A stretch of 32,073 bases of DNA, taken from assembly GCA_003599345.1 (NCBI GenBank), contig QZJP01000052.1, positions 1 to 32,073 on the forward strand. Reading direction: 5' to 3'. The notes under the pieces are model-generated. The model ran no database searches, was not told the origin of the DNA, and saw only the letters and a program-made list of their open reading frames with translations. Made by a program: the position numbers and the translations under genes. This DNA is from Bacillota bacterium. GTDB taxonomy: Bacteria; Bacillota; Sulfobacillia; UBA995; UBA9673. Below, one piece after another: positions 7,599 to 16,290 of this stretch. How positions within the stretch are numbered: position 1 is the first letter of the stretch; every line of letters begins with the position of its first letter.

Positions 7599-10139
7599 AT
7601 GGCACCGCCGGGAAAGGTACTCGAAGGTCGAGGTACGGCGCGAGGAGCCTCGCCGGAACGTGAAAACCCTGAAGAGCCGCGAGAGAGGGCAAGGGTGGCC
7701 GCCTTCCGAGCTCAAAGGACGGTGGCCGCCGCCCTTACTGTCCTGGTCGCCGTGCCGGCCTGCTTGGGTCTTGTATCTTGCGCCAGGCCGAAGGCCTTGT
7801 CCCTCGACCCACCCGTCTTGCATGCATCAAGCTGGAGCGGGGCCTCCTCCGTCTCTCCGGTGGCCTGGTCCTGGCCGGGTGCCGCCGGGCGACGCGGCGA
7901 GGTGAGACCCCCCCGCCTCACGGCCCAGCGCTGGCTCATCCTCCAGCCGGGTGACACCCTTGAACTGAGCCTAGGCGGGATAACAGCGCCGCCACAGGGA
8001 ATCATGGCCGAGTTCTTCCCGATTTGGGAGTTCGACACCCCCGATGGGCCGGGAACGGCTACCGCCAGCTCCACTGTCGACCCCTCGGCCGTACGATCGA
8101 CCACGGACCCTGAAGCAGGCGGGGCTCTCTCCTGGAGCTGGGTGCTTCCGGCGGAGCCCGTTACGCCGCAGCCGTTGGACACACTGACCGCCTACGTCCT
8201 CCGCCTTCGAGTTGAGTGGCGGGAGGAGACGTGGTGCGTCTACTACCTCCCCCTGCAGGCGCTTCAGGTGGACCCGGCGGGAGTGAACCGGCGACATGCC
8301 GAACAGGCTCTCCGGACCACGCGGGCCCTGTTCGAGAGCATGTGGGCCCACAGTGAGCAACAGGTGAGCCGCCTGATGTCCCAGAGCCTGCTCAACTACC
8401 GTAACTCCGCGACCGGCAAGCCGGAGTCCTACCTCTCTGTCGACAGCGTCTCGCCCTGGGATGCCGTTCTCTGGCGGGGCGTGGGGCAGACCTTCGAGCT
8501 GGTGTCAGGGCCCCGGTTCACCCTTCACTCCTACGTACCGCCGGCCAAGGGAGGCTGGGCCCAGGTCGGGGCCGCCTTCACCGTGGAGCTTACGGAGGGC
8601 GTGGGGGCCGAGCCTATCAGGCATGACTTCACTGAGCACTACCACCTGGACTTCTCCGAGGGCGAATGGAGACTATCGACCTTCTGGAGACAGGGGATCC
8701 CCTACCTAGCGGACGGCGGCACCTGCCGCGGATGGAGCGCAGAAACCACGGTGTCGGGGAACGCCATGAAGGTCGGGCCGTTCAGTTACGTCAACCTCTG
8801 GTCAGAGGCGTACTGGGACCCCTCCGGCCGGCGGTTCGCCGTCCAGGTGCAGAACTTCGACCGGACCGAGGTCTGGGTGCTGGAGCCGGCCCGGGGGCAG
8901 AGCCGGCGCGTGGTGCCGGTGGAGGGCGCCGCCGCGGGCTTTCCGCCCGCCGCACCCGTCTCGCTCGCGGGTTGGTCGGCCGGGGGTGAGACTCTGGTCT
9001 TCATCTCGGAGAACGTTAGGACCGATGAAGAGGGGCAGGCGGAGCGAGGTTACACCGTGAGCCAGGTCCCCGTCGGCGGCGGCGGGATGACCGATATCGC
9101 CTTCGTACCGACAACCGCGCCCTACCTCAAGCAGGCCGTTCTTACCGCGGACGGGACCGCGCTGATGCTCCACGTCGGCTCGGACCTCTTCCGTGTCGAC
9201 TTGGGCGACGGACGAATCACCACCCTCCAGAGCGGACTGCCGAGCTACGACGGCCTATTCAGCATTCTCTTCTCGCCCGACGGCTGGGCGGCGGCGTGGA
9301 GGCTCTTCGAAGAAGTACCCTCAGTGGTTGTGGTCGACCTCCACGGCGGCAACTCCGTCACCCTACCCACGTCGGAAGACGGCTGGAACGACTTCATGGG
9401 TTGGACGCCTGGCGGGTGTCTTATCGTGGCCGACGCCCGCAGAGAGGACGTGAACCCCGGCGAGGATTTCGACTATGCCGGGGGGTACACGGGCCTGCGG
9501 GTTTACGACCGCAGCGGCCGGCTCCTGGGGAAGTTGGAACCCCCCGGGGGCCCGGACACGCGGATCGGCGCCATGGCCTGGTCGCCGGACGGGTCGGTCC
9601 TCCTCTTCTCGTGCGGCCCGATGGAGGCCATGAGTGAACCGAATCTGGGCGGGCCGGGTGCCCTCGTCCGCATTGCCCGCCTTGACACCCTATGGGCCTG
9701 GGAAACGGGGACCGGGACCGTCACGGCCATTGACCAGATCGGAGCCGAGTACGGCCACCTCTCCTGGCCGGTTCCCTCGGTCGCCCGGCTGACGCTCGGG
9801 TACTCGGGCGAGCTGGGGACCGTCGATTACATCATCACACGGGACGGCGGGTTGAGCGCGTCACGGCGTGCCTGGCACGGCCCGCGGCCCGACCGGATTC
9901 TGGCCGAGGCCGGCGAGGCTCTGCTTCTCGTCATGGCCGAGCCGCGGGACGCCACGGGTCGGACCGTGTTCGAACTCGCCACGGAGACTGCGGGCGGCCG
10001 GGCCGAACTATACGAAGGCCCCCTCAACCTCGCCTCCGGTCCGGTGGGCGACGGGTTGGTGGCTTTCGTCGACGAGTCAGCGGCTTTCAACCTACAGGTG
10101 TTCGTTGTGGTTATCGCGTGGACCGAACCAGCTCCGTAG
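7599..10139 (+). CDS. Beta-propeller lipoprotein (TolB/WD40-like)
   Basis: An 846-aa predicted secreted lipoprotein of unknown role. A hydrophobic stretch TVAAALTVLVAVPACLGLVS leads to a lipobox with C61. TolB-type propeller repeats follow in the C-terminal two thirds, for example FSPDGWAAAWRLF and MAWSPDGSVLLFSCG. The region before about residue 400 has no fold I recognise. ATG 7599 follows GGGAGGAG at good spacing, but gives a 40-residue Arg/Glu-rich stretch before the signal. GTG 7695, behind AGAGGG, would give a more normal lipoprotein signal; either is possible. The frame is open from 7359, but that part overlaps the previous gene. A radical SAM gene follows 57 nt later. Confidence 0.7.
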   Translation: MAPPGKVLEGRGTARGASPERENPEEPRERARVAAFRAQRTVAAALTVLVAVPACLGLVSCARPKALSLDPPVLHASSWSGASSVSPVAWSWPGAAGRRGEVRPPRLTAQRWLILQPGDTLELSLGGITAPPQGIMAEFFPIWEFDTPDGPGTATASSTVDPSAVRSTTDPEAGGALSWSWVLPAEPVTPQPLDTLTAYVLRLRVEWREETWCVYYLPLQALQVDPAGVNRRHAEQALRTTRALFESMWAHSEQQVSRLMSQSLLNYRNSATGKPESYLSVDSVSPWDAVLWRGVGQTFELVSGPRFTLHSYVPPAKGGWAQVGAAFTVELTEGVGAEPIRHDFTEHYHLDFSEGEWRLSTFWRQGIPYLADGGTCRGWSAETTVSGNAMKVGPFSYVNLWSEAYWDPSGRRFAVQVQNFDRTEVWVLEPARGQSRRVVPVEGAAAGFPPAAPVSLAGWSAGGETLVFISENVRTDEEGQAERGYTVSQVPVGGGGMTDIAFVPTTAPYLKQAVLTADGTALMLHVGSDLFRVDLGDGRITTLQSGLPSYDGLFSILFSPDGWAAAWRLFEEVPSVVVVDLHGGNSVTLPTSEDGWNDFMGWTPGGCLIVADARREDVNPGEDFDYAGGYTGLRVYDRSGRLLGKLEPPGGPDTRIGAMAWSPDGSVLLFSCGPMEAMSEPNLGGPGALVRIARLDTLWAWETGTGTVTAIDQIGAEYGHLSWPVPSVARLTLGYSGELGTVDYIITRDGGLSASRRAWHGPRPDRILAEAGEALLLVMAEPRDATGRTVFELATETAGGRAELYEGPLNLASGPVGDGLVAFVDESAAFNLQVFVVVIAWTEPAP

Positions 10140-10196
10140 CCCCACGGCGGGTCCGCCCACGGACACGCCTCGCGGTCGCCGGAAGGGAGCATATTC

Positions 10197-11645
10197 GTGA
10201 GAATCGTCCTAGTGAGCTTGATGCATGCCGGTATCCGGCCCGAGGACGAGGAGGAACACCTCGGCCTCGGGTACTTGGCCGCCGTAGCCCGGCGAGATGG
10301 GCATTCGGTGGAGATCATCGATGCCCCGGCTCACCGGCTTACAGTACCGAAGTTGGCGGCGGCACTCACGGTCGGGGGCGAGCCGGGCGCGACACGCCGG
10401 CTCCAACCGGAACGGGCCGACCTCATTGGCATATCGGTCCTCTTCCAGGAACTGATTCCCGACACTATGCAGCTCGTGAGCCTTCTCCGGCGGGCCGGCG
10501 CGAGGCAGCCCATCGTTCTCGGAGGCCACCCCCCGAGCTTTCTCTACCACGAGCTGGCGAGGGACTATGAGGGGTTTGACTGCATCGCCTTGGGCGAGGC
10601 CGAGGGGACGTTCGCGGACCTGCTTGAGACTCTGGACGGAGGTGGCGATCCGGCCGGGGTTCCCGGTCTCGTGACCTGGGAGGCGGCCCGGCGGAGCTCG
10701 GGCGGGCCGGGGCGGGAGCCGGAGCTGGAGCAACTGGAGCCGGGAACCGGCGGGTCACCTATCCGTGCCCGACCCCTCAACCCCGACCTCGACAGCCTGC
10801 CGTTCCCTGCCCGGGATACCCTGCCTACCTATCTCACTGGTTCGTCCGGCCGCCGCGGAGGCTACCGGACCGCCTCGGTCCTCCGAAGCCGCGGGTGTTA
10901 TGGGAACTGCTCGTTTTGCGACACCCGGGCGTTCTACGGGCTTTCCCCCGGGCAGGCCTGGCGAGTCAGGAGCGCCCCGAACGTGGCGGACGAGATTGAG
11001 CAGCTACGGCTCGACCACCAGGTTGACCACATCCGGTTCTGGGACGACAACTTCATGGGTCCCGGGGACCGCGGGCGCCAGGCAGCCGAGGAACTCGCCC
11101 GGGAACTGGAAGCCCGCCGCCTCGGGGTCGGTTTCTCCTTCGAGTGCCGTGTCACCGACGTGGAGCCGGACCTCTTCCGTCGCCTCAAGGACGTGGGTCT
11201 CACCCGCGTCTTCCTCGGTGTGGAGGCCATGACCCAGCGCCAGCTCGACTTCCACAACAAGAAGGTCACGGTCGAGGACAACCGCCGGGCCCTCTCGATA
11301 CTCGAAGCCCTGGGGTTGGACGTGACCATCGGCATGATCATGTTCGACCCCGACACGACCGTCGACGAGCTCAACACCAACCTCGCGTTCCTCAAGGAGT
11401 CCTTCGGGAGCTGGGGCGCGGTGAAGACCAAGGTGGCCCAGCCGTGGAACCGCCTTACCGTTTACGCGGGTACCCCGCTCGAGTCCAGCCTGCGCGAGCA
11501 AGGACGCCTAAAGGGCAGTTACACGCAGTATGACTACGACTTCTCAGACGCCACCGTGGCCGGGCTCTACGCCTCCGGAGCCGCCCTCCGGCGGGTCGGC
11601 CTCCCCCTCCGGAACGCCCTGGGTCGCCTGAAGAGACGGGCGTAG
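10197..11645 (+). CDS. B12-binding-type radical SAM protein
   Basis: A 482-aa protein with the layout of cobalamin-binding radical SAM enzymes. The N-terminal Rossmann-like domain (about 1-160) includes LGLGYLAAVARRDGHSVEIID and VLGGHPPSF..GEAEGTF. The radical SAM core then has C234-x3-C238-x2-C241 (SRGCYGNCSFCDTR), which would bind the 4Fe-4S cluster that cleaves S-adenosylmethionine. IRFWDDNFMG and FSFECRVTD follow as expected for the barrel. An Arg/Gly/Glu-rich linker lies at about 164-186. The start is GTG 10197 behind GGAAGGGAG. The reaction cannot be deduced; such proteins often act as methylases or in lipid and cofactor modification. The classic DxHxxG cobalamin motif is not evident, so B12 binding is uncertain. 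Confidence 0.82.
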   Translation: MRIVLVSLMHAGIRPEDEEEHLGLGYLAAVARRDGHSVEIIDAPAHRLTVPKLAAALTVGGEPGATRRLQPERADLIGISVLFQELIPDTMQLVSLLRRAGARQPIVLGGHPPSFLYHELARDYEGFDCIALGEAEGTFADLLETLDGGGDPAGVPGLVTWEAARRSSGGPGREPELEQLEPGTGGSPIRARPLNPDLDSLPFPARDTLPTYLTGSSGRRGGYRTASVLRSRGCYGNCSFCDTRAFYGLSPGQAWRVRSAPNVADEIEQLRLDHQVDHIRFWDDNFMGPGDRGRQAAEELARELEARRLGVGFSFECRVTDVEPDLFRRLKDVGLTRVFLGVEAMTQRQLDFHNKKVTVEDNRRALSILEALGLDVTIGMIMFDPDTTVDELNTNLAFLKESFGSWGAVKTKVAQPWNRLTVYAGTPLESSLREQGRLKGSYTQYDYDFSDATVAGLYASGAALRRVGLPLRNALGRLKRRA

Positions 11646-11780
11646 GCTGGACGCAGGCGACCACGCTCTTCCACGAGGCAACGGCGTTCTTCGACCCAAG
11701 ACCGCATTCCTCGACCTAAAAGGAGTCCTTCCGGTACTGCAGAATTTTCAAAGGTTCATCCGGTGGGAGGAGGGGACACC

Positions 11781-14153
11781 ATGGCGGCTTCCGGCAAGAA
11801 ACCCTTTGTCCCGGAGGATTTCCTGGAGTTCGAGTTCGTGGGCGATCCTCAGATATCGCCTGACGCCGGGCGCATCGCCTACGTCCGGACGGTGGTAGAC
11901 GCTCGGAACAACAAGTACAAGTCCGCAATTCTCGTCGCGCCGACCGTGTCCGCGGCCACCGGCGGTGGCTCGGCCGCGACTTCAATCCCTTTCACGAGCG
12001 GCATCACTCCGGACAGTTCTCCCCGCTGGTCGCCTGACGGTACCTACCTTGCTTTCCTGTCCGGCCGCGACGCCGGCATGGGGGACGAGGAGGCCAAGAA
12101 GAAAGCCGGGGCCCAGATATGGGTGCTGCCTACCGCCGGGGGAGAGGCCCGGCCGATCACCGCTATCAAGGGCGGGGTGACGGACTTCGTCTGGTCCCCT
12201 GACAGCCGTCTCATAGCCTTCACGGCTATGATCAAACCCGGAGAACCGGAGTGGCTGGACGAGGAACCCGATGGAGCCGCGGGCAAGGAGCGCCAGGAAG
12301 GCAAGGAAGGCAAGGCGGCAAAGGACGAGAAGGACGCCGGCTCCAAGGACACCGGTGACAAGGGCTCAGGGGCCCTGGATCTCGAAGCGCTGTTCAAGAA
12401 GCATAGCGAGGACGTAAGGCGCATCACCCGGGCCTTCTACCGCCTGGACGGCGTGGGATACCTCGAGGACAAGCGTAGTCACGTCTTCACCGTGGACGTG
12501 GAGAGAGCCCTCTCCGGTAGTCCCGGGAGCCCGCCGCCGGTGCGTCCCGTTCAGGTCACGGACGGCGACTACGACCACTCGGCCCCGTGTTTCTCACCCG
12601 ACGGCGAGTACATCGCCGTCAGCGCCTGCCGTGACCCGAACCCGGACATGCAGCGCTACCAGGACATCTGGGTGTTCCCGGTGCCCGTCGAGGGCGGGGG
12701 CCCGGTTGAAGACAAGGCCAAGAAGGGCGGGGCCAAGCCCGAAGCCAAGGATGCCGCTACCGCCGACGAGGCTCAGGACGCCGAGCCGGAGTATCCGAAA
12801 CGCCTCACCTCGAAGGTGGGACCCTTCACTTCACCCTCCTGGTCTCCTGACGGGCGGTTCATCGCCTTCGTGGGTCACGACATGGAGCACGTATGGTACA
12901 GCGACGACAGGTTGTGGCTGGTTGAGGTGGCCCCCGACTGTTCCCCGAAGGGCAAGGCGCGCTGCCTCACCAAGGACTTCGAGCGCTCCTTCAACGACCA
13001 ATCCGTCACGGACATGCGCGTGGCCGGTAGCGATACCCGCCCCCGGTGGTCCCCGGACGGCAAGTTCATCTTCCTCCTAGCGTCCGACCGCGGGACTACG
13101 CACCTCCACATGGTCGAGACGTCGACCGGCAAAGTCCGGCAACTCACCACCGGCGATTGGGTCATCTTCAACTGGTCAGCCGATGCCGGCCTCAAGAACT
13201 TCGCCTTCGCCCTGGCCCGTCCCGACAACCCGAGCGACATCTACGTCGGGCGCCTTCCTGAAGGTTCCGACCCGGCGAAATGGCCGGTGGCCCCGGCCGG
13301 GTTGGCCGACCTCGACGTCATCTCCCGCCAGCCGGTCACCCGGACCAACGCCGACCTCCTCAAGAAGCATCCGGTCAGCCGCCCCGAGCGGTTCACCTTC
13401 GCCGCGCCCGGAGGGCCTCTCGTGGACGGGTGGACCATCCGCCCCGTCGATTACCAGGAGGGACGGCGCTACCCCTGCGTGCTACAAATCCACGGCGGGC
13501 CGATGGCCATGTACACAGGCACGTTCTTTTTCGAGTTCCAACTGCTGGCCGCCCGCGGTATCGGCGTCATCTACTGCAACCCGCGCGGCAGCCAGGGCTA
13601 TGGCCAGGAGTTCTGCGCCGGCATCAGGGACGAGTGGGGAATCAACGACTACGCCGACATCATGGCATGCGTCGATACCGCTATCAAGCAGCTCGGTTGG
13701 GTGGATCCCGACCGTCTCGGGGTTGCCGGCGGAAGCTACGGCGGCTATATGACCTCCTGGATCATCGGGCACACCGACCGGTTCAAGGCTGCCTGCTCCA
13801 TGCGGGCCGTCAACAACTGCCATTCCTTCTACGGAACCAGCGACACAGGCTTCCAGTGGGATGACATCTGGCACGGCAAGCCGTGGGAGAAGTGGGAGAA
13901 CCTCATCAAGCAGTCGCCCATAACCTACGCCGGGAACATCAAGACCCCGACCCTCATCATCCACAGCGAGGAGGACCACCGCTGCCTCATCGAGCAGGGC
14001 GAGCAGCTGTTCATCGCCCTCAAGAAGCTCGGCGTCGAAGCGGAGTTCCTCCGCTATCCCGGTGAGAGCCACGGGCTGAGCCGTCAGGGGAAGCCCTGGC
14101 ACCGCATCCACCGCCTAAAGCGCATCGTAGAGTGGTTCGAGAAGCACTTGTAG
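11781..14153 (+). CDS. Prolyl oligopeptidase family (S9) acylaminoacyl-peptidase-like
   Basis: A 790-aa serine peptidase. A seven-bladed-type beta-propeller (about 20-500) shows repeated SPDG signatures such as RWSPDGTYLAFLSG, FSPDGEYIAVSACR, WSPDGRFIAFVGHD and WSPDGKFIFLLASD. The C-terminal alpha/beta-hydrolase domain carries S652 in GGSYGGY, D732 in HSEEDHRC and H764 in GESHGLS, a complete triad. It should release acylated or unblocked residues from short peptides. Two Lys/Glu/Ala-rich hydrophilic inserts (about 163-200 and 308-338) interrupt the propeller. No signal peptide, so it is probably cytoplasmic. I start at ATG 11781 because GGGAGGAGGGG lies just upstream; GTG 11763 would sit within that site. 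Confidence 0.92.
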   Translation: MAASGKKPFVPEDFLEFEFVGDPQISPDAGRIAYVRTVVDARNNKYKSAILVAPTVSAATGGGSAATSIPFTSGITPDSSPRWSPDGTYLAFLSGRDAGMGDEEAKKKAGAQIWVLPTAGGEARPITAIKGGVTDFVWSPDSRLIAFTAMIKPGEPEWLDEEPDGAAGKERQEGKEGKAAKDEKDAGSKDTGDKGSGALDLEALFKKHSEDVRRITRAFYRLDGVGYLEDKRSHVFTVDVERALSGSPGSPPPVRPVQVTDGDYDHSAPCFSPDGEYIAVSACRDPNPDMQRYQDIWVFPVPVEGGGPVEDKAKKGGAKPEAKDAATADEAQDAEPEYPKRLTSKVGPFTSPSWSPDGRFIAFVGHDMEHVWYSDDRLWLVEVAPDCSPKGKARCLTKDFERSFNDQSVTDMRVAGSDTRPRWSPDGKFIFLLASDRGTTHLHMVETSTGKVRQLTTGDWVIFNWSADAGLKNFAFALARPDNPSDIYVGRLPEGSDPAKWPVAPAGLADLDVISRQPVTRTNADLLKKHPVSRPERFTFAAPGGPLVDGWTIRPVDYQEGRRYPCVLQIHGGPMAMYTGTFFFEFQLLAARGIGVIYCNPRGSQGYGQEFCAGIRDEWGINDYADIMACVDTAIKQLGWVDPDRLGVAGGSYGGYMTSWIIGHTDRFKAACSMRAVNNCHSFYGTSDTGFQWDDIWHGKPWEKWENLIKQSPITYAGNIKTPTLIIHSEEDHRCLIEQGEQLFIALKKLGVEAEFLRYPGESHGLSRQGKPWHRIHRLKRIVEWFEKHL

Positions 14154-14178
14154 GCCCGAACCGGGGCGGGGTGGGGAG

Positions 14179-15723
14179 TTGGGCGAGCCGACGGCTTTCG
14201 GGTTCAAGCGACTCGCCGCTTGGCTCGAGGAACTCGGTAGCCGAGAAACGCATCACCCCGTTCACTACGATCTCGAGGTCGACCTACGGCCGGCTTCCGG
14301 ACGGGTCGGGGTACGGGGCACGGTCGACGTTCTCTCCTCGGACCGCCGCGACACGGCTAGCGTGACTCGCGCCGTCTCCGCAACCGGCCCGGCCGAGGCC
14401 CCCGCCCCGCCTTCTGGAGCCCCAGGCTCCACAACGGCCGCCTTCCTTCTGAACCCTGACCTGACGCTCCTCGAAGCCGGAGACCCACGCGATCCAGCCC
14501 CGGACGCGGACGTGGACATCCCCGCCCCGGACTCCCGGGCAGCAGCCCTACGGGCCGCCCCCCTCGACTCCCCAGTCAGTTCGACTGCCGGGACCGCCAC
14601 GCTATCCTTCGCCTATCGCGGCACCCTACCGAGTTCGTGGGTCTCGTCTCGGACCGTCGAGCTGGCGCTCTATAACCTTTGGTACCCGTTGTTCTCAAGC
14701 CGGCTCGGGCCTTTCACCTTCCGTATGCTGCTCCGAGTACCCCCGGAGATGGTCCCGGCAGTGAATGGTCGACTCGTGCCCCTGCCGCCCGACCTCCTTC
14801 CCGACGAGCACGATGACGACGCCCCTCGCGGGTACCTGTGGGAGTCCACCGGCCCGGCGACAGACATCGCGGTGTGCGCGGGGCCGTACATGGTCCACCA
14901 GGAGACTAGAGACGGGGTCTCGGTCGAAATCCACGTGCTCTTTGACGATTATGACCTCGGGGACATGTACATCGACTGGGCCGGCCGGATTTTACGGACG
15001 CTCACGCGTTGGTTCGGGCCGCTGCCGGGAGCCGGGCCCCAGGCCCTTACGCCCCCGCCGCCTGAGACCGCCGTCTCCCTCCTTACTCGCCAAGCGCCCA
15101 TACAACCACCCGTAGAACCACCCGTGGGACCACCCGCAGGACCACCCGTGCGATTGGGAATCGTGATACCTCCCCACTCGAACTGGGGAGGTTACACACG
15201 CGCCAGTCATATCGTACTACCAAGACCGATGGCCGTCGGCCTCCGTGACGCCGGTGACACGCAAAGGACAGCTCTCTGGCTGGCCCATGAGATGGGGCAC
15301 CTCTGGCATGGTTCGGGGGTCCTATCGGATTCCGTGAACGAGCCGTGGATGAGTGAAGGGTTTGCCGAGTTCGCCCGGCTGGTCTTCACCGAGGCGGAAT
15401 GGGGCGAGGCCGCGTACCGCCAGGGCCTCGACGAGCACCGCGATTCCGTTAGGGCCGCAAGAGCGGCGCTGCCGATGGCGGCGGTGAGGTGGGACCACCC
15501 GGAGGCGCACGCCCTCGCACGCCTGCGGGGAGGCCTGATGCTGGCCGAGCTACGCGACCTCCTCGGAGACGATACCCTCTCGTCCGTACTCCGGGGATTC
15601 ACCGGACGGTTCACGGGCCGTGTCGCCCGGGGCGGGGACTTCGTCAGATGGGCCTCGCGGGCCGCGGGCACCGACCTGACGGGGTTCTTCGCGCGCTACC
15701 TCGAGGCCGCCCCCGGGGAGTGA
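14179..15723 (+). CDS. Divergent M1-like (gluzincin) metallopeptidase
   Basis: A 514-aa protein related to M1 aminopeptidases. The zinc site is clear: H370-E371-x2-H374 in LAHEMGHLWHG, with E393 in WMSEGFAEFA exactly 18 residues on. The N-terminal part (HHPVHYDLEVDLRP, later an SFAYRGTLPSSW strand) resembles the M1 beta-saddle domain. Departures from active M1 enzymes: I find no GAMEN-type exopeptidase motif in front of HEMGH, and the position of the catalytic Tyr (Y-x-K-G) reads RLRG. A Pro-rich tract near 309-325 comes from a 12-nt DNA repeat. The start is TTG 14179 behind GTGGGGAG. The stop overlaps the Nudix start. No signal peptide is evident. Confidence 0.75.
   Translation: MGEPTAFGFKRLAAWLEELGSRETHHPVHYDLEVDLRPASGRVGVRGTVDVLSSDRRDTASVTRAVSATGPAEAPAPPSGAPGSTTAAFLLNPDLTLLEAGDPRDPAPDADVDIPAPDSRAAALRAAPLDSPVSSTAGTATLSFAYRGTLPSSWVSSRTVELALYNLWYPLFSSRLGPFTFRMLLRVPPEMVPAVNGRLVPLPPDLLPDEHDDDAPRGYLWESTGPATDIAVCAGPYMVHQETRDGVSVEIHVLFDDYDLGDMYIDWAGRILRTLTRWFGPLPGAGPQALTPPPPETAVSLLTRQAPIQPPVEPPVGPPAGPPVRLGIVIPPHSNWGGYTRASHIVLPRPMAVGLRDAGDTQRTALWLAHEMGHLWHGSGVLSDSVNEPWMSEGFAEFARLVFTEAEWGEAAYRQGLDEHRDSVRAARAALPMAAVRWDHPEAHALARLRGGLMLAELRDLLGDDTLSSVLRGFTGRFTGRVARGGDFVRWASRAAGTDLTGFFARYLEAAPGE
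15105..15152 (+). repeat. Four 12-nt tandem repeats inside the M1-like gene
   Basis: Four consecutive units of the form ACCACCCGNNGN run from 15105 to 15152, in frame, encoding a Pro-Pro-Val/Ala-x tract between the N-terminal region and the zinc domain. Each copy differs slightly. Copy number could vary between strains without shifting the frame. Confidence 0.8.
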
Positions 15724-16205
15724 TGGACATGAAACGCCTTCTCCTGTGGCTGTGGAAGGTGCTACCCTTCGGCCGGAGGCCCCAGACCGTGGCCCTGTGG
15801 CTCCTCAACCGCAAGTTCATCGTGGGGGTCATCGGGGTGGTGGTCGACGGTTCCGGCAGAGTCCTGCTTCTCAAGCACTACTACCGGAACGAATACCCGT
15901 GGGGATTGCCCAGTGGTTGGGTCAAGCGAGGCGAGCAGCCCGGCGAGGCCATGCGGCGGGAGCTGCGCGAGGAGGTCGGACTCGAGGCCAAGGTCGTGTC
16001 CGTTCTCGAGACACGGGCCGACCCGTCCTTGCCGCGGCTCGACATCACCTTCCTTCTTCGCGCCGGAGGTCCGGCAAGCGGACCGCGTCCGTTGGACGTA
16101 GAGATCACTGACGCCGGTTTCTTCCGGCCGGGAGAGTTCCCCGGCGAGCTACCCGACCCCCAGCCCGAACTAGTACGAAAAGGTCTCGCCCAGCTAGGGT
16201 TCTGA
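15723..16205 (+). CDS. Nudix hydrolase
   Basis: A 160-aa Nudix-fold protein, which would hydrolyse a nucleoside diphosphate linked to another group. The full Nudix box GX5EX7REUXEEXGU is present from G65 to L87, including the REL-REE core. The first ~30 residues are hydrophobic and Trp-rich (MKRLLLWLWKVLPFG), possibly an amphipathic or membrane-associating helix. ATG 15723 overlaps the stop of the M1-like gene (TGATG), implying translational coupling. The same frame is open from 15489, but that part runs inside the upstream gene. Substrate unknown. Confidence 0.87.
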   Translation: MDMKRLLLWLWKVLPFGRRPQTVALWLLNRKFIVGVIGVVVDGSGRVLLLKHYYRNEYPWGLPSGWVKRGEQPGEAMRRELREEVGLEAKVVSVLETRADPSLPRLDITFLLRAGGPASGPRPLDVEITDAGFFRPGEFPGELPDPQPELVRKGLAQLGF

Positions 16206-16289
16206 GGCCGGCCCGGAACCCTCCTCGCGCACTGAACTCAGGCCGGCGACGAACCCTCCCCGCACACTCAGGCCGGCCCCGAAACGCCC
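16205..16289. repeat. Three degenerate ~30-bp tandem repeats between convergent genes
   Basis: AGGCCGGC-type units begin at 16205, 16240 and 16270. The first two extend about 28 nt with the same order (AGGCCGGC, GAACCCTCC, CGC, CAC); the third is shortened. The array fills the gap between the convergent Nudix and mtaB genes. I see no intrinsic terminator here. Confidence 0.6.
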
Positions 16290-16290
16290 A

